Positions 50,401 through 53,857 of a stretch of 64,000 nt of DNA are shown in pieces (positions within the stretch are counted from its first letter, which is position 1; each line of letters starts with the position of its first letter). A program made the position numbers and the translations under genes. The stretch is from Cladorhizidae sp. MBARI D1340-BT2 (lineage: Eukaryota; Porifera; Demospongiae; Poecilosclerida; Cladorhizidae), in NCBI GenBank assembly GCA_028752905.1, contig JAQNBH010000015.1, forward strand, positions 34,268,163-34,332,162, read 5' to 3'. Below the pieces are notes generated by a model. That model ran no database searches. It was not told where the DNA came from and saw only the letters and a list, made by a program, of their open reading frames with translations.

Positions 50401-50599
50401 CCCACATGTACTCCACTGTTGAAATACATAATTTAGTTCTCTGCTGAGACTTACGCTGTACCACTTTACAGCGTATAGCTTAGTCACTCACCACTCTTTC
50501 CTCACTGCTTGTGAAGAATAAAGGGAAAAGACAGACGACGGTGACCACCAACCAGACAAGTACAAGCAGGCTTACCACGCAGCGAAGCTTCACTCTCAT
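8032..50599 (-). CDS. GALNT2/14/16-like: Polypeptide N-acetylgalactosaminyltransferase (GALNT2/14/16 subgroup), exons 1-10, 3' end outside window
   Basis: Starts mucin-type O-glycosylation by moving GalNAc from UDP-GalNAc to Ser/Thr of proteins in the Golgi; a type II membrane protein of the GT27 family. Exons on the minus strand: 50492-50599, 49847-50130, 35044-35142, 32895-32962, 30416-30481, 24818-24939, 24458-24545, 14183-14267, 13984-14087, 8032-8158. All donors are GT, all acceptors AG, and all split codons rejoin in phase. Residues about 7-29 form the membrane anchor. The family motifs TFHNEA (149-154), LDSHCE with metal ligands D230 and H232, WGGEN (336-340) and PCSRVGH with third ligand H364 are all present. 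[10 protein letters not shown] and [11 protein letters not shown] resemble vertebrate GALNT14/16, while VINMDNF resembles GALNT2, so it may sit near the base of that subgroup. The lectin domain (about 190 residues in relatives) is left of the window. No stop or frameshift was seen. Confidence 0.93.
8460..11640 (+). pseudogene. LINE retrotransposon with restriction-like endonuclease (R2-like superfamily)
   Basis: A broken non-LTR element, readable over several frames. An ATG in good context (8493) opens a part with a C2HC-type finger (CPVCDRW, then [10 protein letters not shown]). Reverse-transcriptase motifs follow: [11 protein letters not shown] (about 9270), [13 protein letters not shown] (9443), [21 protein letters not shown] (about 9620), [10 protein letters not shown] (about 9780), and YLDNGTLGG (about 9866), in which the second catalytic Asp is Asn. 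After the thumb ([15 protein letters not shown]) come a CCHC knuckle and KRPDG with WDATIVDT, the restriction-like endonuclease signature of early-branching LINEs. Frameshifts occur near 8950, 9330, 9440, 9890, 10130 and 11300. A MITE splits the knuckle at 10795. The exact LINE clade is not resolved. Confidence 0.85.
10795..10986. mobile_element. 188-bp MITE inserted at TTAA
   Basis: TTAA stands at 10791-10794 and again at 10983-10986. The 188 bp between begin gggggggaatacacc and end aaggaacac. Reading across one TTAA with the insert skipped gives [17 protein letters not shown] in frame, the expected CCHC knuckle of the host LINE, so the boundaries are exact. TTAA targeting points to a piggyBac- or Kolobok-type mobiliser; terminal inverted repeats are weak. 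Confidence 0.85.
11728..12165 (-). pseudogene. pogo/Tigger-like transposase, catalytic core deleted
   Basis: The minus strand reads KSRRTKK, an in-frame stop, then [15 protein letters not shown] and [19 protein letters not shown], the CENP-B-like helix-turn-helix DNA-binding domain of pogo/Tigger transposases. It passes within about 100 bases to the acidic C-terminal tail ([12 protein letters not shown], then [13 protein letters not shown]) and a stop near 11728. The DDE catalytic domain between them is missing. It is the transposase of the enclosing element at 8291-12362. Confidence 0.75.
12363..12482. repeat. TA-rich microsatellite
   Basis: Runs of TA and ATGATATATATA-type sequence directly right of the pogo-like element, ending in a T run at 12477-12487. 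TA-rich DNA is also found left of the element (8281-8290), as expected for TA-targeting. Confidence 0.85.
12570..12832. repeat. Minisatellite, 17-18-bp unit
   Basis: About 16 copies of gactcttccattgcagt with variants (ccattgcaaatgactcc). Minus-strand open frames across it are products of the repeat. Confidence 0.9.
13101..13955. mobile_element. MITE-like element, aggcctgtccacactgca family
   Basis: The left end aggcctttccactgca and the inverse of the right end, aggcctgtccgcactgca, match; both ends are flanked by TCTAC. The same terminal sequence bounds 38345-39009, so this is a family. The interior includes the cgtcgcgtccagact segment and a 48-bp repeat. The right end lies about 23 bases from the 5' splice site of GALNT exon 9 (donor at 13978-13983). 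No transposase recognised. Confidence 0.7.
13787..13935. repeat. 48-bp tandem repeat inside the MITE
   Basis: Three copies of a unit containing ttcaattcaaattcagtg and gacgtgaccaatgcacattg. Confidence 0.85.
13984..14087 (-). CDS. GALNT2/14/16-like: GALNT exon 9
   Basis: 104 bp. Acceptor attttctctag, donor gtaagg. Encodes [16 protein letters not shown], then [14 protein letters not shown], including the WGGEN motif of the acceptor-binding Gal/GalNAc-T region. One base completes the split Pro of exon 8 and one base opens the Glu completed by exon 10. Confidence 0.95.
14183..14267 (-). CDS. GALNT2/14/16-like: GALNT exon 8
   Basis: 85 bp. Acceptor ttttcttgtag, donor gtgagc. Encodes [11 protein letters not shown], a variable linker ([11 protein letters not shown]) and PVVPI, which leads into PMIAGG in exon 9. 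Intron 8 (14088-14182) is only 95 bp, the shortest in the gene. Confidence 0.95.
14268..14597. other. Intron 7, unique part with poly-C
   Basis: No gene seen. A C run of about 19 bases near 14410-14430 is the only notable feature before the large array. Confidence 0.6.
14598..21290. repeat. Minisatellite, about 39-bp unit, about 170 copies (6.7 kb)
   Basis: The largest array in the window, in GALNT intron 7. The unit begins actcaactgtgatttgaatg and ends ctagcaaggtgggggc; length varies about 37-43 with the G run and small changes (agtct/agcct/agact). Open frames on both strands are artefacts of the period. A block of diagnostic variants near 14640-14985 recurs near 18440-18750. Confidence 0.98.
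21322..21972 (-). pseudogene. Tigger/pogo-like transposase C-terminus and element end
   Basis: The minus strand encodes [20 protein letters not shown], then [15 protein letters not shown] and GGEDPFA, the C-terminal tail of Tigger-type transposases. It enters a (TATG)n microsatellite at about 21470-21560. About 130 bp beyond the coding end lies a probable transposon end, gtgaatacggta followed by TATATA (21963-21978). The other end is absent, lost at the border with the 39-bp array. N-terminal and DDE regions are missing. Confidence 0.7.
22066..22434. repeat. 370-bp imperfect fold-back (inverted repeat)
   Basis: The arm 22066-22225 pairs with 22255-22434 read in reverse: tgtcttttcttagttccaga against the inverse of tctggaacaaagagaagac, cttctacctgaagca against tgcttcaggtaggag, and gagcgtaggtctccgcacc against ggtgcagagacctatgctc. 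The loop is about 30 bp around 22226-22254. The arms carry several substitutions and small indels. It could be a fold-back transposon remnant or a long hairpin. Confidence 0.8.
22435..22650. other. Unique intronic sequence
   Basis: Contains a short plus-strand ORF (22496-22681) with no recognisable domain. No gene called. Confidence 0.5.
22651..23215. repeat. Minisatellite, 41-bp unit, about 14 copies
   Basis: The unit begins ctgtttatatgccagtaagt; many copies carry the palindrome ggtctatagacc. Degenerate copies trail to about 23300. Confidence 0.92.
23399..24083. mobile_element. MITE-like element with about 35-bp inverted ends
   Basis: The left end aggctggttcacaatatgac and the inverse of the right end, aggcaggttcacaatataac, match, followed on both sides by ctcggccatca and atcgtatcg. 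No coding sequence for a transposase is seen. The 3-bp flanks (TCA and TAA) do not match, so the target duplication is unclear. Confidence 0.75.
24084..24457. other. Intron 7, segment downstream of exon 7
   Basis: Unique, no repeat or coding signal recognised. It adjoins the GALNT exon 7 donor at 24452-24457. Confidence 0.5.
24458..24545 (-). CDS. GALNT2/14/16-like: GALNT exon 7
   Basis: 88 bp. Acceptor gttgccttag, donor gtgagt. Encodes [20 protein letters not shown] and [16 protein letters not shown] followed by the Ala/Ser-rich stretch is typical of the GALNT2 subgroup. A longer plus-strand ORF (24366-24833) is antisense to it and is not a gene. Confidence 0.95.
24655..24800. repeat. (CA)n microsatellite in short intron 6, with duplicated splice-site block
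   Basis: Two CA tracts (about 24660-24710 and 24747-24785) make up much of the 272-bp intron 6, so the transcript is UG-rich. Between them a segment (24712-24736) repeats, with one mismatch, the sequence at 24797-24821 that spans the true exon 6 donor. Confidence 0.9.
24818..24939 (-). CDS. GALNT2/14/16-like: GALNT exon 6 (LDSHCE exon)
   Basis: 122 bp. Acceptor attacgccag, donor gtaccc (a weaker match at +3 to +6 than the other exons). Encodes [19 protein letters not shown], then LDSHCEVN, with the metal-binding Asp-X-His, then [11 protein letters not shown]. Phase 0 at its 3' end. Confidence 0.95.
24940..25349. other. Intron 5, unique part
   Basis: No gene seen. A 69-residue minus-strand ORF (25146-25355) has no recognisable domain. 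Confidence 0.5.
25350..27702. repeat. Minisatellite, 47-bp unit, about 50 copies
   Basis: The unit begins gaacatccatgactacagca and ends ccatcacacacaaccct; a one-base-shorter form (cacacaccatgaac) recurs every few units and shifts the open frames. Located in GALNT intron 5. Confidence 0.97.
27838..27957. repeat. Short tandem repeat, about 27-bp unit
   Basis: Four to five copies of catgtttagctcccggcctt plus atttggg. Confidence 0.9.
27958..28689. other. Intron 5, unique with GT/CA microsatellites and poly-C
   Basis: A (GT)n tract at 28112-28158, a CA tract at 28310-28335 and a C run at 28540-28560. No exon recognised on either strand. Confidence 0.6.
28690..28965. repeat. Tandem repeat, about 70-bp unit
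   Basis: Three to four copies containing actgtatcaacctgcctcaa and agtgtgatgctgacccagtg. Related diverged copies lie at about 29757-29905 (cctcaacccagtgtggtg), so the array was once larger or has moved locally. Confidence 0.8.
29050..29530. repeat. Minisatellite, about 25-bp unit
   Basis: About 19 copies of cttgatgttctgctcttgga plus gagag, with 2-bp length changes in the GA part. Confidence 0.93.
29531..30415. other. Intron 5, unique segment next to exon 5
   Basis: Holds diverged copies of the 28690 repeat (29757-29905). A segment near 30010-30060 (cagaatgcaaata, then cttggtataagaatcag) resembles 30670-30710 in intron 4, suggesting an old duplication on both sides of exon 5. No gene recognised. 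Confidence 0.5.
30416..30481 (-). CDS. GALNT2/14/16-like: GALNT exon 5
   Basis: 66 bp. Acceptor ggatggtttcag, donor gtaaca. Encodes [20 protein letters not shown] and E, the segment between ILVDD and GLVRSR in the family. It completes the Pro of exon 4 and opens the Gly completed by exon 6. Confidence 0.92.
30566..30603. repeat. Poly-C tract
   Basis: About 35 almost uninterrupted C residues in intron 4, about 90 bp from the exon 5 acceptor. Confidence 0.9.
30665..30943 (+). pseudogene. Unidentified exon-like coding remnant, antisense in GALNT intron 4
   Basis: The plus-strand frame reads [16 protein letters not shown], a stop, then [40 protein letters not shown] and [19 protein letters not shown], followed at once by a gtaagt donor. 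If the second part starts at an acceptor (atgcaag before AGCGTC) it is an open exon. Composition looks protein-like, but I do not recognise the family. It could be an exon of a nested plus-strand gene or a transposon fragment. Confidence 0.35.
30944..32385. other. Intron 4, mostly unique sequence
   Basis: A plus-strand ORF at 31078-31368 (96 residues, Ser/Leu-rich) has no recognisable domain. Around 31590-31760 short motifs such as agcttagctt recur. No gene called. Confidence 0.5.
32386..32590. repeat. Cluster of G and C homopolymers with (CA)n
   Basis: Within 200 bp there are G runs near 32396, 32431, 32510 and 32535, then a (CA)n tract and a C run of about 22. This is a strongly G/C-skewed low-complexity patch. 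Confidence 0.9.
32591..32894. other. Intron 4, segment downstream of exon 4
   Basis: Short diverged repeats of gttagtaaattag lie near 32700-32770. No coding signal. Confidence 0.5.
32895..32962 (-). CDS. GALNT2/14/16-like: GALNT exon 4
   Basis: 68 bp. Acceptor gcactgtgcag, donor gtaagt. Encodes [20 protein letters not shown] and ND; EIILVDD is the nucleotide-sugar-binding strand of the GT-A fold. Confidence 0.95.
33057..33070. repeat. C homopolymer
   Basis: About 14 C residues in intron 3, close to the exon 4 acceptor. Confidence 0.8.
33205..33910. repeat. Minisatellite, 21-bp unit, about 34 copies
   Basis: Unit gactgttaggtcatgcaggc plus c, with ggacat/ggtcat variants. The seven-codon period keeps minus-strand frames open; these are not genes. 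Confidence 0.97.
33911..35043. other. Intron 3, unique segment
   Basis: G runs at about 34548-34561 and 34684-34696. No repeat or coding signal recognised up to the exon 3 donor at 35038-35043. Confidence 0.5.
35044..35142 (-). CDS. GALNT2/14/16-like: GALNT exon 3 (TFHNEA exon)
   Basis: 99 bp. Donor gtaagt. The acceptor gttgatgcag is itself part of a 39-bp minisatellite. Encodes [25 protein letters not shown] and TLLRTIA. The first base completes the Gln of exon 2, placing a family-conserved Cys next. Only this exon-proximal copy reads on past CSRV; upstream copies with the same start hit TAA. Confidence 0.93.
35128..35460. repeat. 39-bp minisatellite built from the exon 3 acceptor
   Basis: Nine copies, including the true site, of a unit that on the transcribed strand reads gcgttgatgcag, then gtgttctcgtgtgtaatatg. 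Each thus contains an AG acceptor and the first bases of exon 3. Acceptor positions repeat every 39 bp: 35143, 35182, 35221, 35260, 35299, 35338, 35377, 35416, 35455. The 35221 copy is diverged (caactgcat). Confidence 0.95.
35461..35590. repeat. (AAT)n/(AAC)n trinucleotide microsatellite
   Basis: AAT repeats with TAG interruptions, then (AAC)n, directly upstream (transcript sense) of the 39-bp array. In the transcript this is a UUA/UUG-rich tract. Confidence 0.93.
35724..37055. repeat. Minisatellite, 21-bp unit, about 63 copies
   Basis: Unit ggtcaggtagaaccattacc plus a. The seven-codon period opens a 231-residue plus frame (EPLPGQV repeated) and a 241-residue minus frame; both begin and end with the array and have no other coding evidence. 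Located in GALNT intron 2. Confidence 0.97.
37968..38295. repeat. Tandem repeat, about 83-bp unit, 4 copies
   Basis: Copies start gagggctcacacggtcagtc and include ccagctagggggactcactg. Confidence 0.9.
38345..39009. mobile_element. MITE, aggcctgtccacactgca family, TTA target duplication
   Basis: The left end aggcctgtccacactgcaca and the inverse of the right end, aggcttgtccacactgcaca, match. TTA stands immediately outside both ends (38342-38344 and 39010-39012), a 3-bp duplication as made by PIF/Harbinger transposases. Same family as 13101-13955. No transposase inside. Confidence 0.8.
39430..39535. repeat. (TTATTGTTG)n-type microsatellite
   Basis: Mixed TTA/TTG trinucleotides over about 100 bp. 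Confidence 0.9.
39585..40320. repeat. Minisatellite, 15-16-bp unit, about 46 copies
   Basis: Unit ctccaattataatccc or one C shorter. It forms the right arm of the 37336-40367 element, and its last copies (cctcaatagtaacc, cctccaatagcaatc) grade into the terminal inverted repeat. Confidence 0.95.
40370..41095. other. Intron 2, unique segment
   Basis: A 69-residue minus-strand ORF (40486-40695) has no recognisable domain. A G run lies at about 40982. No GALNT exon is missing here, since exon 2 joins exon 3 in phase. Confidence 0.5.
41100..41775. repeat. Minisatellite, 41-bp unit, about 16 copies
   Basis: The unit begins taactttggggagttagtag and ends taaagccatcacttcag. Two copies are internally truncated (near 41350 and 41650). 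Confidence 0.95.
41945..42250. repeat. Minisatellite, 38-bp unit, 8 copies
   Basis: Unit with gcttgtcttgaccaccatcc and aggcatccct. Minus-strand ORFs across it are artefacts. Confidence 0.93.
42308..43365. repeat. Minisatellite, 22-bp unit, about 48 copies
   Basis: Unit gatggctgccacaactagag plus at or aa; the main variants are gatgatgg, gaagatgg and gaacatgg. Confidence 0.96.
43366..43685. other. Intron 2, unique segment
   Basis: A 66-residue plus-strand ORF (43469-43669) is not recognised. No other signal. Confidence 0.5.
43686..43965. repeat. Poly-C then about 51-bp tandem repeat, 5 copies
   Basis: A C run at about 43685-43699, followed by diverged units with ccctttagaagcactaatca and ccataccctataaagtgctt. 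Confidence 0.88.
43966..44449. other. Intron 2, unique segment
   Basis: C-rich and CA stretch near 44310-44365. No coding or element signal recognised. Confidence 0.5.
44450..47175. repeat. Minisatellite, 37-bp unit, about 73 copies
   Basis: The unit begins tagtcctgtatgaaagcctg and ends acacacta. Copy variants (gcatac/gcatgc, tgcaca/tacaca, ctatatg for ctgtatg) recur in runs, for example the tactactacacac copies near 44985 and 45585 within matching 600-bp neighbourhoods. Confidence 0.97.
47176..47562. other. Intron 2, unique segment between arrays
   Basis: A 77-residue minus-strand ORF (47207-47440) shows no recognisable domain and is not needed for GALNT continuity. Confidence 0.5.
47563..48404. 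repeat. Minisatellite, 28-bp unit, about 30 identical copies
   Basis: Unit cagtttaactgctgcctcca plus tagctatc. Lines 420 bp apart (15 units) are identical base for base throughout, so I see no variant among about 30 copies. Neighbouring arrays are all heterogeneous. Confidence 0.98.
48645..49480. repeat. Minisatellite, 47-bp unit, about 17 copies
   Basis: The unit begins gcatactggtagtgccacat and ends gcaggctataatgatat. Truncated units run on to about 49560. Confidence 0.95.
49481..49846. other. Intron 2, start (next to exon 2 donor)
   Basis: Decayed repeat units to about 49560, then unique sequence up to the exon 2 donor (gtgagt on the minus strand, 49841-49846). No other signal. Confidence 0.5.
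49847..50130 (-). CDS. GALNT2/14/16-like: GALNT exon 2 (stem region)
   Basis: 284 bp, phase 0 at its 5' end after acceptor cttatgtaccag, donor gtgagt. Encodes the luminal stem ([16 protein letters not shown], Lys/Asp/Asn-rich) and then [27 protein letters not shown], the conserved block just before the catalytic domain in this family. It contains one potential N-glycosylation site (NETR). A longer ORF continues upstream through intron 1 but is not coding there. Confidence 0.94.
50131..50491 (-). other. GALNT intron 1
   Basis: 361 bp, unique except a C run at about 50247-50255. GT (50486-50491, gtgagt) to AG (50131-50132). Confidence 0.8.
50492..50599 (-). CDS. GALNT2/14/16-like: GALNT exon 1 (start codon and membrane anchor)
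   Basis: 108 coding bases, donor gtgagt, phase 0. Encodes MRVKLR, then a hydrophobic segment [19 protein letters not shown] that fits a type II signal anchor, then TSSEERV leading into the stem. An in-frame TGA at 50642-50644 with no ATG between supports this start. The 5' UTR and promoter are not resolved. Confidence 0.88.
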
Positions 50600-50840
50600 G
50601 ACTCCGTTTACGAAGCAAATTTCAGGTGTGCGGGAGGAAGTTCAAGTTTTAAAGGGGTGTGGTTTACGGTCGGATGTGGAGGGGGTATGGTTTATTGTTT
50701 GCGCTTGTGCATTATTATTTTAATCGTACCACGGTGGTTACAATGGCGATGTGAAAATAAATTATTTCACTCTTTCTCTCGGAAACCACTGAATGTATCT
50801 ACGTAGAACACTCCAAATCGCCATCCTTCCTTCTCTGATG
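50600..50840. promoter_or_regulatory. Probable GALNT promoter and 5' UTR region
   Basis: Lies directly upstream of the GALNT start codon. Contains G-rich segments (aaaggggtgtgg, ggagggggtatgg) and no repeat array. An exon-like stretch on the opposite strand begins near 50890, so the region may serve two directions. Inferred from position only. Confidence 0.3.
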
Positions 50841-50883
50841 AGGTGGCTGGAACTGTTTAGACTAAAACATATAAGCTCTCAAC

Positions 50884-51053
50884 GATCTCTGTCTCTGTTG
50901 ACAACGAAATTACAATGACCTCATTGATGGAACAAATGGGCCGGCTAATGTTCTGTTGAGGGTGGAAGAATCGGAAAAGCAAGTAGAGCATAAACGGAGA
51001 AGAATCGAAGTTTTGGGGAGGAAGTTAGAACAGTTGATGACAGAGGTTCCCTG
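50884..51053 (+). CDS. Unidentified exon-like stretch, plus strand
   Basis: The plus frame reads NDLIDGTNGPANVLLRVEES, EKQVEHKRRRIEVLGRKLEQ and LMTEVPW, then a strong donor gtgagt. The charged heptad-like content suggests a coiled coil. The frame has a stop just upstream with no ATG before NDL, while an ATG at 50839 is in a different frame (MRWLELFRLK), so a frameshift or non-standard start would be needed. It diverges from GALNT. I do not recognise it. Confidence 0.35.
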
Positions 51054-51910
51054 GTGAGTTTATTTGGAAAAAAATAAAAAATTGACCATTAAGTACAAAT
51101 AAATTGATATTAAATCAGAGGTTAACAAAAGTCCCTAGCAACCATATACCACAAGATAGGTCTTATGTTGGACATTATTGTGGTCAAGTCATGTTGTTAG
51201 GTAACGAAACCATACATGTATGAATATCATTATAATGCTGTTTTAATAAATTTAAAAAATCGTTTGTAGATTATAAATATCCTTCTATATATTTTCAGCC
51301 AACTTTAGGAACAACTGAGATATGCTGTTGGTATAACAGATGTTTGCCTGACTAACAGAGAGGACATAATTTCTACTGTATAGAATTCCCATAACCAATA
51401 ATATTGATAAAATTCCCATAACCAATAATATTGATACAATGTACCCAGAGTCAAAGAGCAATTATACAATACAATACTCTGTAATTACTCATAGTCTGTC
51501 ATAGTCTGTATGATATACAAGTGATATAAACTAGACAAAGTGTACAATTTGGTGAGAGGTTACAAAAAAATTATAATGAGGAGTTACAGCCAGTATTGCA
51601 CAAGGTTATGATATGCAAAGATGGACATCACGGCACATACATTTCACCCTCGACTCATGCGCGATTCCCAGGAGTCGGAAAATTATCCCTTGTCACTCGG
51701 GCCATACATACTAAACAATGCCATGGTATTATCTCCGTCATGGTTCATCACTTGCTCGATCAAACCTGAACACGATAGAGTTGTTATTCGTCAACTTCTT
51801 AGACAAGTCAAGGAATCTAGTACAGCTAGAACTATAAAGGAAAGTAGGCTATTACACTGGTGTAGCTAACACCATGATTTAGCTAGCTCTTCAGACTATC
51901 AGGCTTTATA

Positions 51911-52589
51911 CAGTAGGATGTCAGTTATCCGGACAGGTTGGGACCGGAAGGTGACCGGAAGGTGTCCGGATAACTGAAATTTCTGGATAACTGAAGTCAC
52001 TAGTTGTACACAAATGTGTACACGAATATAATGTTAAAAGAGTGAATGTACACATGTATAATGTGCATTAGTCATGTTTACAGTGCATGTAATCACTGAT
52101 TTTTGTCTGTTTTTGTGTTTCATATCTCTTCTTCACTGCTTCCATGAAAAGGCCATTAATTAGCACTGTAGCATTCATGGGTACATGAGGTTGCTGTTCC
52201 AGGTACAGCAGGACAGTTTCAAATGCCTGGCAAGCCCGTGCATGTGAAACAGTGGGAGCAGTAGTCTGTTAAATTCTGCAGCTACACTAGAAAAGCTTCT
52301 CCCATTCTTAATGTAGTCACATATTTTTAGCTTATCTTCAATGTTCAAAACAACTCTCTTTCTTTTCTTCCCAGCATCCATAGCTTACCTAGCAGCTGCA
52401 TCTCAGCACATGCAGATCATGTGAGCTTACCTAGCAAGAAATGAGCAGCTACATCTCAGCACATGCAGATCATGTGTTGATTAGTACCCTAATGTGATGA
52501 TTGTTGCTTGGGACCAAAGTACATGTACACCTGTTCTGGTTAACTGAAGTTTCCGGATAACTGGAGTCCGGATAACTGACATCCTACTG
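51911..52589 (-). mobile_element. Tigger-like DNA transposon, internally deleted
   Basis: The ends are inverted repeats cagtaggatgtcagttatcc plus gga, flanked by TA on both sides. The motif tccggataactga recurs subterminally on both sides, as in Tigger/pogo elements. Contains a shortened transposase on the minus strand. At 679 bp it cannot encode the catalytic core. Confidence 0.9.
52105..52381 (-). pseudogene. Tigger/jerky-like transposase, core deleted
   Basis: Begins MDAGKKRKRVVLNIEDKLKI, then CDYIKNGRSFSSVAAEFN, the N-terminal helix-turn-helix of Tigger/jerky proteins. It passes in another frame to QAFETVLLYLEQQ and ATVLINGLFMEAVKKR, the C-terminal tail of the same family. The second HTH and DDE domain are absent. 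Confidence 0.85.
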
Positions 52590-52618
52590 TATATAGCTAG
52601 CAAAGTACATTGACTTAC

Positions 52619-52856
52619 CAGGAGGGCTGCCCGGTTCAATGCCTTCACCTCCAACAGCCATAGCTTCGTCCATACTGCCATGGTTTCGATTGGAAAAGTC
52701 TTTGCTGAGTAGCTCTACTTGGTAACGATCCAAACTGGGCTGTCCACAGTAGGCATAGATAGCTTCACTCTCCCCTTCCTCAGATTCGTCAGACAACCCG
52801 AAATCGTCGTCCAGGACCACTGTGAGCACCTCATTAAAAGATAGCCTTTCCACCAT
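52619..52856 (-). CDS. piggyBac-like transposase, first exon
   Basis: 238 bp, open from ATG at 52854-52856 to a gtaagt donor. Encodes MVERLSFNEVLTVVLDDDF, GLSDESEEGESEAIYAYCG and a hydrophilic tail ending GSPP, the acidic N-terminus also seen at 6320-6506. The next exon would lie left of the nested Tigger element; none is recognised. It may be the end of a domesticated or decayed gene. Confidence 0.45.
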
Positions 52857-53099
52857 TTTCAATTCTAGGGAAGAATTGACCCCTTGAACTTTACGGCGGG
52901 ATTTCCCTAGTTACCATGGCGTTATTGCCGTATAATTTTGAATGTAGTTACGGTTAATATAGCGCTATTTTATGATATTTTTGTTTTGCAAAACAACCCA
53001 ATGATTGATTTTTTATGATTTTTCAAAGGCAATTACGCCATATGGCGCTTACACCGGGAGAAGAGTTAATAAAGGTGCTAGAAACAATGGTAGGGGCTC

Positions 53100-53709
53100 T
53101 TGTACAGACCAAGATAGATGATGGGGGGAGTTAGGAGGACAAGGTTGCTGTTAAAGGGGATACGGAGCAGAAGGTCATCGGAAGTTCTGTGTGTGAAGAA
53201 GGAAGGAACAGGAAACAGGTCATCCAACCATCATTGAGTAGGCCTATAACAAAAAAATGTCACAAGGGATAAATTTTCAGGGTGCCATAAACAAGCTGGT
53301 GGGGAGGCTATTTATCTTGAAAAAGAAAGAACAGTGCAAGAGATGGGGAGGGCCACGGAGAAATGTAGATGTCGACATAGACATAGTGTGGGAGGTGGAC
53401 TGTCAGAAGGGATCACCAGGTGAGGGGGTTCCAGTGGATCAAACGATGGGAGAAGCTACACAAGGGGATGAATTGAAATGGAGAGGAGAGGAGGAAGGAT
53501 CGACAATGAGGGAGAGAAGTGGTGGGGGTAATCCAGGTGCCCAGAAAGGAGAGCGGAGTGAAGAGCCAAGAGCCTTGCAACAGATGGCAATGGAGACAAG
53601 ACAAAGACAGTTAATAAAAGGAAAGCATCAACAGGAAAAGGAAGATCAACCAGTGAGAGCAGTGGAGGTGATGGACATGCAAGAAAAGATGGGTTGGAGG
53701 ACTGCTTGA
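53100..53709 (+). CDS. Hydrophilic ORF, possible LINE ORF1 remnant
   Basis: The ORF 53257-53709 (150 residues) is rich in Glu, Arg, Gln and Gly (WRGEEEGSTMRERSGGGNPG) with no recognised domain. The purine-rich sense strand resembles the LINE at 56335-58315 on the same strand, so it may be that element's first ORF, separated by the DDE transposon. This is inference. Confidence 0.3.
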
Positions 53710-53776
53710 GCGACGTGATGCTACATGTTCAAATTTTCCTATATACTGTTTTGGAGATTGATCTGAGGTTTTTGCT

Positions 53777-53856
53777 ATCTATGTTTAGTACAGTTAAGTG
53801 CTAGAAACTTGTCGCTATCTATGTTTAGTACAGTTAAGTGCTAGAAACTTGTCATA
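53777..53856. repeat. 40-bp direct duplication
   Basis: gctatctatgtttagtacag plus ttaagtgctagaaacttgtc occurs twice in tandem, ending just before the DDE transposase start. Confidence 0.95.
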
Positions 53857-53857
53857 G

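Larger units (their letters stand above)
51089..53069 (-). mobile_element. piggyBac-like element, second copy (left boundary uncertain)
   Basis: Left internal sequence (51120-51235: gtccctagcaaccat, attgtggtcaa, gaatatcattataa) matches the copy at 5868-5985. The right end carries gccatatggcg followed by ttaa at 53066-53069, as in the first copy. The transposase N-terminal exon is at 52619-52856. A Tigger element (51911-52589) is nested. A TTAA at 51089 is a possible left boundary, but its inverted repeat is poor. The 82-residue plus ORF at 51621-51869 is not recognised. Confidence 0.45.
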
